A stretch of 17,215 nucleotides of DNA from DAIOEK01 sp964648485 (GTDB lineage: Bacteria; Chloroflexota; Anaerolineae; Anaerolineales; Anaerolineaceae), in contig CAZYOF010000033.1 of assembly GCA_964648485.1 (NCBI GenBank), forward strand, positions 1 through 17,215, read 5' to 3'. The notes under the pieces are model-generated. The model saw only the letters and a list, made by a program, of their open reading frames with translations. It was not told the DNA's origin and searched no databases. The first letter of the stretch is position 1. Each line of letters starts with the position of its first letter. Position numbers and translations under genes: made by a program. Shown piece by piece: positions 1 to 8,205 of the stretch.

Positions 1-65
1 TTGTCAGATTAGATTGAGTATAGCAAGCGAAAAGGGCTTATCCTAGGGGGACAACCAGAATGAGA

Positions 66-86
66 AGTATCTACCATATAGATACT
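66..86. repeat. 8-bp inverted repeat, possible weak terminator
   Basis: AGTATCTA (66-73) and TAGATACT (79-86) form a perfect 8-bp stem with a 5-base loop. On the + strand a short T run (90-94) follows, so it could end a plus-strand transcript entering from the left. On the minus strand it follows the DegV gene and the small frame at 93-182, but without a U tract. The stem is AT-rich and would be weak. Confidence 0.3.
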
Positions 87-92
87 ATCTTT

Positions 93-182
93 TTATCCTG
101 ATTTCGAGCGAGCAATGATTATTAAAACAATAGATAAAATGATCAGATAAACAATTAATGCTATCAGAACTACAAAGATCAT
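93..182 (-). CDS. possible 29-residue single-pass membrane peptide
   Basis: This short frame starts with ATG at 182 and ends with TAA at 93-95. It lies 10 bases after the stop of the DegV gene at 193. An AGGT sequence sits about 4 bases before the ATG and could be a weak ribosome binding site. The product is almost entirely hydrophobic (begins MIFVVLIALIVYL) and ends in a basic, polar tail (ARSKSG), which is the layout of a single transmembrane helix. A small inverted repeat (66-86) follows immediately. No family is recognised. The alternative is that this is a chance frame in AT-rich intergenic DNA, since T-rich codons readily give a hydrophobic translation. Confidence 0.35.
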   Translation of the reverse strand: MIFVVLIALIVYLIILSIVLIIIARSKSG

Positions 183-192
183 GCGACCTGGC

Positions 193-1044
193 CTAGTCTC
201 TTGTTAAGATCGTTATTCCAATTGTTCCAAGACCTGTATGGAGTGATAATCCAGGTGTAAATTCGGACAACAAAAAAGGCTTTTGATCAGGAAAAGAAAT
301 ATTTATTTTATCCTGTAGGTTTTGGACTTTTTCTGGGCAGTCCGCATGAATGATAGCGCCTCTTTCAATCGCTTTCCCATCGCAAGCATTTATCAGCAGT
401 TCAAACATCTTTTCAATAGCTTTGCTAACGGTTCGCTGACGACTGATGACTTCCAGCTTTCCTTCTTGAACGGTCAGTATTGGTTTAATATCTAATAGAT
501 CTGCGAAGTTAGCTGAATGTTTATTTAACCGACCACTCAGAGCGATATATTTCAGGGAGGGTAAAACTGCAAAAGTGTGAATTCGTTTTCTGATAAGGGT
601 TAAATTTTCCAAAACCTCATCTCTTGTTGCCCCATTTAAAACAGCTTCAGCAGCTGTCAGAGCCATAAAACCTTGCCCCATTGAGAGATTTTGGGAATCA
701 ATGACAACAATATCATGCTGGAACATTTGAGATGCAAGGATTGCAGAGTCATAAGAGGAGCTTACTTTACCAGATACGCAAATACAAATAATGGATTGGA
801 CACCTTCAAGAATAGCTGCTCTAAATGCTTTGGCAAAGGCTTCTGGAGAAGGAGCCGATGTTGTTGGATATTTTCTAACCTGTTTCAGCATTTCAAATAA
901 GAGGTGATCGTCAAGGTCCACACCAGTTTGATAGGTCTCACCCTCTATAATCACGTTAATGGGAACCTGGCGGATTCCGCCTTGCACAGTTAGATGAACA
1001 GGCAGGCTGCTATCTGTGTCAGTAATAATGGCAATGTTCTTCAT
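193..1044 (-). CDS. DegV family (fatty-acid-binding, FakB-like) protein
   Basis: DegV/FakB proteins bind a single fatty acid and, in characterised Gram-positive bacteria, present it to a fatty acid kinase for phosphorylation. The 283-residue length is normal for the family. Visible signatures are TDTDSSLP near residue 8 (family usually TDST), TTSAPSPEAF at about 61-70, SGKVSSSYDSA at 91-101 (fatty-acid carboxylate pocket, family SSGLSGTYxSA), a VIDSQ/SMGQG region, LSGRLN, LDIKPIL and a C-terminal HTGLGTIGI segment. The ATG at 1044 is preferred over an upstream TTG at 1065 because AAGGAG lies 5 bases before it (1050-1055). It is the last large gene of the run and lies 59 bases after the MBL-fold gene. 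A second DegV protein is at 10223-11074. A hand count of 481-540 gives 35 percent GC, low for the window. No FakA-type kinase is present here. Confidence 0.93.
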   Translation of the reverse strand: MKNIAIITDTDSSLPVHLTVQGGIRQVPINVIIEGETYQTGVDLDDHLLFEMLKQVRKYPTTSAPSPEAFAKAFRAAILEGVQSIICICVSGKVSSSYDSAILASQMFQHDIVVIDSQNLSMGQGFMALTAAEAVLNGATRDEVLENLTLIRKRIHTFAVLPSLKYIALSGRLNKHSANFADLLDIKPILTVQEGKLEVISRQRTVSKAIEKMFELLINACDGKAIERGAIIHADCPEKVQNLQDKINISFPDQKPFLLSEFTPGLSLHTGLGTIGITILTRD

Positions 1045-1103
1045 ACTTTCTCCTTCGAGTTTCAAGTTTTGTCATTCTTTATAAATACAATAATTTGTTG
1101 ATG

Positions 1104-1772
1104 CTAATCCGTTTTGAGACGTTGCTGATGAAATGAGTACCATCTCTTTTGATCCAATAGGATAGATTTGAGCTGCCTGCGTAACTCGGATGTGTCAGTG
1201 ATGGTAACAGGCATGTCATGATGGATGGGAATTACATAGGGCGCCTGAAATTGCCTGGCTGTGCGCACTAATACTTTTTTATAGTAAGATGTAAAGAGAG
1301 GCGCTTTCCGCCAGGGTAAGCATAAGATATCCGGCTTCACGTTCAGGGGAGCTTCATGCGCGTCACCAATATGCAACAAACTTGCTTCATCCAAAATAAG
1401 AAATGAGAGAGGCGTTGTAGCGGGTTCTGGTTTCCTTCTATACAGAAGAAAATACAAAAAACGATAGAAAAAACCTCTGGTCTGGCTATAACCGGGCAAA
1501 ACCCGGATATTTGCAATCTGTTCACCTGGCTGCACGGGCCTCATACGATGGTGTGATACTCCCATCTGCATAGCCATTTGGCAAACATCAGGTGAGGCGA
1601 TCACCACCCCAGTAGAAATCTCTGCCAATCGCCCTATATGATCTTGGTGACCGTGGGTGACACAAATATACTCTACACCGGATTCGGGCTCCGTGGTAAA
1701 GTCTGGATCGATTACAATATGGCGATAGCCAATAATTTCAATACAGGAATGACCAAGAAAGCGAATTTTCAT
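1104..1772 (-). CDS. metallo-beta-lactamase-fold metal-dependent hydrolase (UPF0173-like)
   Basis: The protein has 222 residues and starts with the family-typical MKIRFLGHSC. The metal-binding motif THGHQDH covers residues 39-45 (H40, H42, D44, H45). A further likely ligand is in HIGDAH (D137), and a C-terminal IPIHHD lies at 181-186. This arrangement fits the compact single-domain MBL hydrolases of the UPF0173/YtkL type, whose physiological substrates are mostly unknown. A hydrophobic FFYRFLYFLLY stretch at about 101-111 could be a membrane contact and is not part of the usual fold. The ATG at 1772 is the natural start, but no convincing Shine-Dalgarno sequence precedes it. It lies between the UbiB-like kinase (93 bases away) and DegV, so an accessory hydrolytic role in lipid metabolism is possible but only inferred. 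Confidence 0.88.
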   Translation of the reverse strand: MKIRFLGHSCIEIIGYRHIVIDPDFTTEPESGVEYICVTHGHQDHIGRLAEISTGVVIASPDVCQMAMQMGVSHHRMRPVQPGEQIANIRVLPGYSQTRGFFYRFLYFLLYRRKPEPATTPLSFLILDEASLLHIGDAHEAPLNVKPDILCLPWRKAPLFTSYYKKVLVRTARQFQAPYVIPIHHDMPVTITDTSELRRQLKSILLDQKRWYSFHQQRLKTD

Positions 1773-1865
1773 TGAGAGAAAGTTGGCCTCTTTGTCTTTC
1801 TTCGACGATTTGGGGGAAATAATTGCAGATGTTTTATCATTAATAAGACTTCTCCAGAAAAATAA

Positions 1866-3572
1866 TCATTTATTTTTGGGGCGAAAAAGCAAAATGAACA
1901 GCCATATTCCCAAACTGATGATTAAAACCAATCCACCGATGATCATCCATTGTCCCCAATCGCTTTGGGAAGGATTTGAGACCAAGAAAGTTAGTCCAAT
2001 GATTAAAGCACCCACAAGAATGCTAAGCGATAAAAGGGTGAATAGCCGATCTAGCCTGCTGATGATTTGATCTGTGTCATCGATCTGGATCCTAAAAGGC
2101 TCATCCCGCTCAATACGCTCCAACATTCGGTTACCAGCTCGAGGTATGCGGTTGAGCATCTCGCCCCAATTAGCCCCGCCGAGCAAGGCTGCTCGAACCC
2201 ATCTCGCGTTGGGTATCGCCATGTTCCACAACAATCGCCGCACAAACGGTTGAGCCACTGCAAACACATCGAATTCAGGATCTAATTGCAAGCCAACCCC
2301 CTCCATCATGGCTAACGTCTTCCCTAAAAGCCAAAGATCGCTGGGCAGGTGTAGGTGATGTTGAAAGGCAATCGGCATTATTTCTTCCACGACTTCCCTG
2401 GCACGAATGTCATTAAGAGGGAGGGCATAATATTTATTGAGAAGGCGACCAATATCGCGGGCCAACCCGGTTCGATCCACTTCAGCACCTGCAGCGCCCA
2501 TCCGGATGAGTTGGTCCACGATTCCATCAGCGTCCAACGCAACAGCGACAAGATAGAGTCGAATGAGATCGAGGCGATCCCGATCCTTCAAGTAGCCAAC
2601 CATCCCGAAATCCATAGCGCCAATCACCTCCCCAGGCAGCACATTGTAATTACCAGGATGAGCATCAGCGTGAAAAAAACCATCTTCCAACACTTCCTTG
2701 ATAATGACACGTGCGCTATGCAGGGCTATACGATGTCGGTCATAACCAGCTTCATCTAATGCAGGGAGATTGTCAATTTTGATGCCATGGATGCGTTCCA
2801 AAACTAACACGCATTGACTGCTATACTCCCAATAAATGTGTGGGATGAATAAATGAGATTCATTAACAAAATTCTCCCGAAATCGGTCAGCATTTCGACC
2901 TTCACGGCGATAATCCAATTCGTTCCTTAAAGTGAAAGCGAAATCATTTGCCATGTTGACAAAATCGTAGACCTTTCCCAACCGGGCGGTCTGTGCTCTC
3001 TTCGCTAGTGAAGATAGTATTTCAAGATCGGTTTCGATCACAGCAGAGATGCCAGGCCGCTGAACTTTAACAACCACTTCCTGACCATCCGGCAGTATCG
3101 CAGCGTGAACCTGAGCCAGCGAGGCTGCCGCCAGCGGCTGCGGATCAATTGTCAAAAAAACCTGTTCCGGTTCGCGGCCAAGTTCACGGGTCAACACTTC
3201 CCGGATCAAGCTCCAGGGCGTTGGGGGAACATTATCTTGCAGTTTGCTCAATTCGGTAATGTAGGATGGTGGAAGCAGGTCAGGGCGAGTAGAGAGTATC
3301 TGTCCAAATTTGATAAAAGTCGGTCCCAGTTCCTCTAACGCCAAACGGAAGTGCATTGCCAGTTCCTCAGGAGGTGTTGAAGGTTCCTTCCGCGAAGGTA
3401 GCCTCAAGAAATTGCGGAAGGAATTCCAGTCTGGTTCCAGTTGGCTAAAGGCAAAGCCAAAGCCATGCCGTAAAAAGATGCCAACAATTTCGCGGTATCT
3501 CTGCCAATGACGTACTGAACGTGATTTTACGAACATGATGATTGTTTCTATACTCTCCTGGCTTCTTTTCAA
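1866..3572 (-). CDS. UbiB/ABC1/AarF-family atypical kinase, membrane-anchored
   Basis: Members of this family are atypical protein-kinase-like ATPases linked to isoprenoid-lipid (quinone) biosynthesis or mobilisation. Visible hallmarks are the KxGQ motif (KFGQ, 88-91), the alanine-rich loop replacing the glycine loop (AAASLAQVH, 148-156), VVVKVQRPG with the conserved lysine at about 169, ExD-like NELDYRREGRN (217-227), the catalytic HADAHPGN (301-308) and the metal-binding MDFG (320-323). Two hydrophobic helices close the protein (about 507-530 and 541-562), ending in a basic tail, as is usual for the family. The length of 556-568 residues is typical. The start is uncertain. TTG at 3572 gives the longest form, while ATG at 3536 (residue 13) is as likely, since neither has a well-placed ribosome binding site. 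Substrate is unknown; the setting among prenyl- and glycolipid-type genes suggests a lipid role. Confidence 0.93.
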   Translation of the reverse strand: MKRSQESIETIIMFVKSRSVRHWQRYREIVGIFLRHGFGFAFSQLEPDWNSFRNFLRLPSRKEPSTPPEELAMHFRLALEELGPTFIKFGQILSTRPDLLPPSYITELSKLQDNVPPTPWSLIREVLTRELGREPEQVFLTIDPQPLAAASLAQVHAAILPDGQEVVVKVQRPGISAVIETDLEILSSLAKRAQTARLGKVYDFVNMANDFAFTLRNELDYRREGRNADRFRENFVNESHLFIPHIYWEYSSQCVLVLERIHGIKIDNLPALDEAGYDRHRIALHSARVIIKEVLEDGFFHADAHPGNYNVLPGEVIGAMDFGMVGYLKDRDRLDLIRLYLVAVALDADGIVDQLIRMGAAGAEVDRTGLARDIGRLLNKYYALPLNDIRAREVVEEIMPIAFQHHLHLPSDLWLLGKTLAMMEGVGLQLDPEFDVFAVAQPFVRRLLWNMAIPNARWVRAALLGGANWGEMLNRIPRAGNRMLERIERDEPFRIQIDDTDQIISRLDRLFTLLSLSILVGALIIGLTFLVSNPSQSDWGQWMIIGGLVLIISLGIWLFILLFRPKNK

Positions 3573-3618
3573 TTCGTGGGAAGCACTCTCACTTGAAATA
3601 CACCCTTACAGATACCAT

Positions 3619-4491
3619 TCAGCGGCCCAGTTGCTCCTGTAAATTGCGGAGAATTCTTTGCATTGGAGATTCTAATTTGCTCCATTGATGGTGCAATTTT
3701 CTTATTTGAAAAAAATTTAAACGATTCGACACATTGGCTGGACCGAATGTTCCGAATTCATACCCGAAAGGCGCATTGCGTACCGGTTTTCCCATTAGCG
3801 CATAAATCTCACACCAGGCATACTTCAGGCCAAGTCCCACAAGTCCTTCTTTCCCCACTCGCCGCATGGAGACTGGAATCCGGGCGCTGGATAAAATTCC
3901 GAACTTTCCATTTTTTTTTGCACGCCGGGCATAGTCAATGTCCTCACTAAGTGTAAGCGATTCATCGAATCCACCCATTTTTTCGTGGGCGGTACGCTTC
4001 GAAAGGATGCAAAAACCGGGAGCATGAGGGGAAAACGGTTGGATAATCTGGAAATACAGGTTTGTACCCACACAGATCATTCCATCCAAAGGGTTTCCAT
4101 CGAGTGGCGCGATAAAGCATGTCGCCACGTCCTGTTTTTTTTGTTCAAATTCCTCTAAAACACGGGCAATAAAGTCAGGCGGTGGCAGTACATCCGCATC
4201 GAGAAATAAGAGGAGATCCCCTTTAGCTGCTCGAGCTCCTGCATTGCGTCCTACTGCCGGCATTCCACCGTGCACAAAGCGTACGCCTCTTGATTGCGCC
4301 AGTTCTGCAGTACCATCCTTTGAACCAGCATCCGCTACAATAATCTCATCTGGTAAACGGGTTTGCTTGGCCAGAGCGTCGAGCAATTGAGGGAGATATG
4401 CAATTTCATTGAGTGTCGGAATGATGACAGATAAATGTGTCTTGTTTTGACCTTTATTCGAAGCTGTATACAAATATTCTTTATTTCTCAT
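3619..4491 (-). CDS. family 2 glycosyltransferase
   Basis: The 290-residue protein has a GT-A fold signature. There is LSVIIPTLNE at about 20-29 after a short hydrophilic leader, then EIIVADAGSKDGT at 49-61 for nucleotide-sugar binding, the DxD-type metal site FLDAD (97-100), and a downstream LTLSEDIDYARRAKK acceptor/catalytic segment. No transmembrane helix is obvious, so it probably works at the cytoplasmic face. The ATG at 4491 has AAAGGA about 10 bases upstream. Its first codons overlap the last codons and stop of the GT28 gene by 11 bases (4481-4491), which implies translational coupling. The pairing suggests sequential sugar addition to the same lipid acceptor, but the sugar and acceptor cannot be read from sequence. 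Confidence 0.9.
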   Translation of the reverse strand: MRNKEYLYTASNKGQNKTHLSVIIPTLNEIAYLPQLLDALAKQTRLPDEIIVADAGSKDGTAELAQSRGVRFVHGGMPAVGRNAGARAAKGDLLLFLDADVLPPPDFIARVLEEFEQKKQDVATCFIAPLDGNPLDGMICVGTNLYFQIIQPFSPHAPGFCILSKRTAHEKMGGFDESLTLSEDIDYARRAKKNGKFGILSSARIPVSMRRVGKEGLVGLGLKYAWCEIYALMGKPVRNAPFGYEFGTFGPANVSNRLNFFQIRKLHHQWSKLESPMQRILRNLQEQLGR

Positions 4492-5653
4492 TTTCCGGTA
4501 TCCTTTGGATTATTCCCTCCATCACACCAAGTTGATCCGCGATAGCATGAGCGATCAGATGCGAAGCATCCGGCCTGGCAAGGCGGCGGCTGTTGGCAGC
4601 TATCTTTTCACGCTCATCGGGATGATCGAGCCAGTCGCGCAATATCTCTATGATACGATTGGGCTCTGGTGCCCAAACGCCTGCGCCCTGGTTTACCACA
4701 TAAGAAACGTTACCATCTTCCTGCCCCGGCATGCGGCTGTAAAGGATCATCGGCAGGCCGGAGATAAAACCTTCACTGATCGTGCCAGGTCCAGCTTTGG
4801 TTAACAGAATATCCGCGCTGCACATAAAATTGGGCATCTCGTGTGTGAATCCGTAAATGAAGGTGGGGAGCGACCAATCCTCAGCCTCAAGTTGTGCCTT
4901 AACCTTATGATTACGTCCCGTTACGATTACCAGAGCTGCGTTGAGATGGGCATCCGAGATGGCTCGCGCAGTCTTGGCAAGAGGCCCCATCCCATCTCCA
5001 CCCCCACTCAGTAAGATCACTGGCAGCTCTTGCGGCCAGCCCATTCTGCCTCGGAAGGATTGGCTACTTTCCAATGGCTGGCAAAAGCGCTGGGCAACCG
5101 GCAACCCCACCACGCGAATTTGATCAGGTTTGAGCCCATAAACTAAACCTCTCTGTCTCGCGATTTCAGTAGGTACAAAGATTAGATCAGAACGTTGGTT
5201 AAACCACCAGGTATGAGTCGAAACCATATCGGTAACGACCGTGAAAAATGGTGGAACCCCTGACTTCATTGCCCGGCTGACTGGAAACACTGGGACGGGA
5301 TGCACCGTGACCAGTAGATTGTGTGGATGATCGTTGAGCAACCTGTAGGTAGCCCGCCGAATATAAGGCCACATTACATTGTAAAAAATGCGTGTACGCT
5401 GAGGATCATCACTCAACTTGTATCCGAATTTCCAAACATCAGGTACCCTGGCCATTGGAGGATACAGATCAGATGCAAGATCGAATGGCGGCGGCGCATA
5501 TGCTTTGAAAAAATCAACCATCTCCGTTGAAATACGATTTCGAAAGTCCAAATTAATCGCTTCGATGATCGCTTCTGCTGCACTGCGATGGCCTCCCCCT
5601 GTATCAGAAAACAGGAAAAGAACGTGCGGCGGCTTGATTTCTGAGTGAGTCAT
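4481..5653 (-). CDS. MGDG-synthase-like GT28 glycosyltransferase
   Basis: The protein (390 residues from the ATG at 5653) resembles the monogalactosyldiacylglycerol synthase / processive diacylglycerol glucosyltransferase group related to MurG. It has the N-terminal motif FSDTGGGHRSAAEAI in the first Rossmann domain, which in this family contacts the lipid acceptor. There is VTDMVSTHTWW mid-protein, a LLSGGGDGMGP turn starting the nucleotide-sugar domain, and the donor-site KAGPGTISEG followed by PGQEDGNVSYV. The expected role is transfer of a hexose from a UDP-sugar to diacylglycerol or a similar lipid at the inner membrane leaflet. The ATG at 5653 is preferred to a TTG at 5671 because AAAGGG sits just upstream. 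It is translationally coupled to the GT2 that follows. A gap of 94 bases separates it from the GT2 gene before it. Confidence 0.9.
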   Translation of the reverse strand: MTHSEIKPPHVLFLFSDTGGGHRSAAEAIIEAINLDFRNRISTEMVDFFKAYAPPPFDLASDLYPPMARVPDVWKFGYKLSDDPQRTRIFYNVMWPYIRRATYRLLNDHPHNLLVTVHPVPVFPVSRAMKSGVPPFFTVVTDMVSTHTWWFNQRSDLIFVPTEIARQRGLVYGLKPDQIRVVGLPVAQRFCQPLESSQSFRGRMGWPQELPVILLSGGGDGMGPLAKTARAISDAHLNAALVIVTGRNHKVKAQLEAEDWSLPTFIYGFTHEMPNFMCSADILLTKAGPGTISEGFISGLPMILYSRMPGQEDGNVSYVVNQGAGVWAPEPNRIIEILRDWLDHPDEREKIAANSRRLARPDASHLIAHAIADQLGVMEGIIQRIPENEK

Positions 5654-5747
5654 TAATCCCTTTCGTAGCAAAAATCCAATAAAGATGAGTAAATAAAACC
5701 TGCAATAATGCGCATATGCTTCCTAGCCTTTGTACTAGTCAAAGTAT

Positions 5748-6548
5748 CTATGAAGGGAAGCTTTTTATTGTCTTTTTCATTAACAATTTCCATCGGTTGT
5801 AAAAGCTGTTATCAGCATAGCAACCAATTAATGGAAAGACTTTTTCTTTTCTTTGAGTATTGAATGCTCTCATGACTGCCTTAGAGAATTTTAGAAAACT
5901 ACCTGTTGAAGTACTCCCTTTATGGATAATGAAAACGGTATATTCATCATCAATGATGAGCGGACGATAGTCTTTTAACATGTTTAGCCATAGACTGTAT
6001 TCCACAACCTCATTCTTGCCCTCATTAAAACCTCCATACTTCTGAACAAAATCTCGCTTCACAAAAGTATTTTCGTGAGAGATGAAATTCATAACGGAGA
6101 GAGCTATTTCTGGATTCATGCGCAGTAAATGTGTTTGTGGAATGACCAATTTTCTTCCTGCGAATTCAATCAGGAAATTACCAGTGAGCCACACAAGATC
6201 CGGTCTATTTTTAAAGATTTCCGCTACTTTTTCCAAAGAATCCTGGTTCAAGTAATAATCATCTGAATGTAAATAATGGATAATTTCACCTGTCGCTTCT
6301 TTTGTGGCGACATTCAAAGCATTACCCACTCCTTTAGGTTCTGATTGAATGAATTTAATGCTGTATCGGTTTTTATTCCGTTCAATATATTCCTGGATGA
6401 TTTCCAAAGTTGAGTCTGTCGAATAGGCATCATTAATGATGTGTTCGATTGGCTGGTAAGTTTGGCTTTCAACACTTTTTAAAGCGTTTTTCAAATATTT
6501 TTCGCTATTGAAAGTACAGGTAACAATGCTCATCGTGATACTTTTCAT
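5748..6548 (-). CDS. family 2 glycosyltransferase (WcaA/colanic-type)
   Basis: The 266-residue protein carries the GT2 pattern MSIVTCTFNSEKYLKNAL at 6-23, SVESQTYQPIEHIINDAYSTDST at 25-47, KGVGNALNVATKEATGEII at about 72-90, and an acidic HSDD metal motif (94-97) in the DxD position. Sequences of this form usually build exopolysaccharide or O-antigen-like glycans. Hand counts of three 60-base blocks inside the gene (from 6001, 6181 and 6361) give 37 to 42 percent GC, against 57 percent for a block in the adjacent GT28 gene (from 5041). The gene may therefore have a separate origin. It begins 7 bases after the patatin stop, so it is probably co-transcribed. The ATG at 6548 has only a weak upstream AAGG; ATG at 6533 is an alternative. 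Confidence 0.9.
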   Translation of the reverse strand: MKSITMSIVTCTFNSEKYLKNALKSVESQTYQPIEHIINDAYSTDSTLEIIQEYIERNKNRYSIKFIQSEPKGVGNALNVATKEATGEIIHYLHSDDYYLNQDSLEKVAEIFKNRPDLVWLTGNFLIEFAGRKLVIPQTHLLRMNPEIALSVMNFISHENTFVKRDFVQKYGGFNEGKNEVVEYSLWLNMLKDYRPLIIDDEYTVFIIHKGSTSTGSFLKFSKAVMRAFNTQRKEKVFPLIGCYADNSFYNRWKLLMKKTIKSFPS

Positions 6549-6555
6549 AAAATCA

Positions 6556-7482
6556 TTAACCTTCCAAAGTTCTTGAAACGAATATTTGTTTATTTTTCTT
6601 TTTTATCTCAATGGCCTTGTGCGAAAATGGCCAATACCAGTGCGGTTGCAAGAGTGTTTTAATTTCAGCGATGTGATCTTCCGCGGCCTGCTCACCCATG
6701 GTGATCAATTCTTTCACTCGTCCATAGCCTACGATTGCATTGACATTTGCGGGGAGTTCAGGACAAATCAGCACATCAGGTGTAAATTGATGTAATCTGT
6801 TCCTCTGTCCTGCAATTCTCAGGGCATAAAAGGTATCATCAAGAACTTCCAGCGTATTGGCAATCCCCTCTGGAACCCAGCGATGATTCCCAATCCATTG
6901 ACCGATTCCATCCTCCTGAGATAAACCGATGTCCACTGCGATGATCACTTCAGCGCCCATTTGGCTGACTACATCGACGGGTAAATTGTTGAGCACCCCA
7001 CCGTCCACCAGCCGCATACCGTTTATTTCTACCGGTTTGAACAATCCAGGGAGAGATGCGGTAGCGCGTAGCGCCAATGCCACCGGCCCTTCACGCAACA
7101 CGACTTCCTGGTGCGAATTCAAATCTACCGCCACCACAGCCAATGGCAGGTTCAATTCTGCGAAAGTTTTATCTCCAAATTCTTTTTTAAAGAAAGCGAG
7201 TACCCTTTCACCTTGGATCAAACCGCCATTTGGCAGACCTGGGTCAGCCAGATGCACCATATGTCGTTTCTGTGTAATGGCTAATGATTCTCGTTCCAGA
7301 TCAGCAGAACTCATCCCGGCAGCATAGCCCGCTGCGATGACACCGCCCATGCTTGTGCCTGCAAGATAATCCACCGGGATCCCTTCACGCTCCAAAGCGC
7401 GCAATACACCAATATGAGCCAGCCCACGCGCACCACCGCCACTTAATGCCAGTCCAACAGATGGCCTGTTATGCGTTATCAT
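6556..7482 (-). CDS. patatin-like phospholipase (RssA-type)
   Basis: Patatin-fold enzymes hydrolyse acyl esters of phospholipids with a Ser-Asp dyad. The oxyanion-hole motif SGGGARG (14-20) is followed by the nucleophile elbow GTSMG (Ser44, numbered from the ATG at 7482) and the dyad aspartate in VDGGVLNNLPV (Asp160), so all catalytic residues are intact. The product of about 308 residues matches stand-alone bacterial RssA-like proteins. The ATG at 7482 is chosen over GTG at 7488 because GAGAGG is 5 bases ahead of it. The gene overlaps the UppS gene by 14 bases, so it is very likely translationally coupled to it. No signal peptide is seen, and cytoplasmic action on the inner leaflet is expected. 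Confidence 0.94.
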   Translation of the reverse strand: MITHNRPSVGLALSGGGARGLAHIGVLRALEREGIPVDYLAGTSMGGVIAAGYAAGMSSADLERESLAITQKRHMVHLADPGLPNGGLIQGERVLAFFKKEFGDKTFAELNLPLAVVAVDLNSHQEVVLREGPVALALRATASLPGLFKPVEINGMRLVDGGVLNNLPVDVVSQMGAEVIIAVDIGLSQEDGIGQWIGNHRWVPEGIANTLEVLDDTFYALRIAGQRNRLHQFTPDVLICPELPANVNAIVGYGRVKELITMGEQAAEDHIAEIKTLLQPHWYWPFSHKAIEIKKKNKQIFVSRTLEG

Positions 7483-8191
7483 TGCCACCTCTCATTTGCT
7501 TAGTATAGATACCAATCGCTTCTTGGAGATGCTCTTTGCGAAAATCAGGCCAGAGAACGGGCATACTCCAGAAAACTGCGTTCGCTGCACGCCAGAGAAG
7601 GAAGTTGCTCAGGCGCCTTTCACCGCCCGTACGCACGATCAGATCAACATCCGGCAGATCCGGGAGGTACAGATAGTGTGAAAAAGTGGCTTCGTCGATT
7701 TGAGAGACCTCCAGATTACCTTGTTGATGATCCGAAATGATTGCTTTCATGGCATCCATGATTTCTGCCCGTCCTCCGTAATTGAGGGCTAGATTCAAGT
7801 TCAAACAAGAGTTCGCTTTTGTTTGCAGGGCCGCTTTATCCAAAATGTCCAACAGCGAGACGGGGAGCCCTTCCCGGCTCCCCATGAGTTGCAGACAGAC
7901 CCCATTACGCTGTAAGCCTGGCAATTCTTGCATTGTGTATTCTTCCGCCAAGCGCATCAAGAAATCGACTTCCGACTTTGGACGGCACCAGTTTTCGGTG
8001 GAGAAAGTATATAAAGTTAAAATCTTAACCCCAATTTCAGCGCAATCTTCAACAGTCCTTTTGACCGCTTGCACGCCTTGCTGATGTCCGGCGATTCGGG
8101 GAAGTCCTCGTTGCTGCGCCCAGCGGCCATTTCCATCCATGATAATCCCCAGATGCTGGGGAATATCCATTTGACTAAGATTCATGGACAT
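7469..8191 (-). CDS. uppS: isoprenyl (cis-prenyl) diphosphate synthase, UppS family
   Basis: Cis-prenyltransferases add isopentenyl diphosphate units to farnesyl or geranylgeranyl diphosphate to make carrier lipids such as undecaprenyl diphosphate. The 240-residue protein shows IIMDGNGRWA with the catalytic aspartate at 19, GVQAVKR, LTLYTFSTENW (58-68), LNLALNYGGRAEI and the diphosphate-binding VRTGGERRLSNFLLW (186-200; R187 and R193). The segment that normally carries a metal-binding glutamate (E. coli Glu213, in AELYF) reads AVFWS here, with Val206 in that place. The family assignment is clear, but activity or chain length may differ. AAGGGTG lies about 10 bases before the ATG at 8191. The gene starts 14 bases after the radical SAM stop and overlaps the patatin gene. 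It may be the general UppS or a dedicated one. Confidence 0.94.
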   Translation of the reverse strand: MSMNLSQMDIPQHLGIIMDGNGRWAQQRGLPRIAGHQQGVQAVKRTVEDCAEIGVKILTLYTFSTENWCRPKSEVDFLMRLAEEYTMQELPGLQRNGVCLQLMGSREGLPVSLLDILDKAALQTKANSCLNLNLALNYGGRAEIMDAMKAIISDHQQGNLEVSQIDEATFSHYLYLPDLPDVDLIVRTGGERRLSNFLLWRAANAVFWSMPVLWPDFRKEHLQEAIGIYTKQMRGGNDNA

Positions 8192-8205
8192 CTATGGATA
8201 CACCC

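Noticed and set aside
2..46. Plus-strand frame ending TAG at 44-46, followed by the hairpin at 66-86
   Set aside because: Only 14 codons are inside the window and nothing distinguishes them from chance, so a convergent gene end is possible but not supportable.
1782..1806. AGAAAG...CTTTCT inverted repeat before the MBL gene
   Set aside because: The arms are short and low in complexity, and no control mechanism is suggested.
2355..2759. 134-codon plus-strand open frame
   Set aside because: It is antisense to the UbiB kinase core, where the minus-strand protein has all family motifs.
3577..3593. Short stem GTGGGA/TCTCAC between GT2 and UbiB as a terminator
   Set aside because: It has only 6 pairs including a G-T wobble, and no U tract on the transcribed strand.
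6929..7327. 132-codon plus-strand open frame
   Set aside because: It lies wholly within the patatin gene, whose motifs are complete; its translation is low in hydrophobic structure and rich in Ser/Thr/Pro as antisense frames often are.
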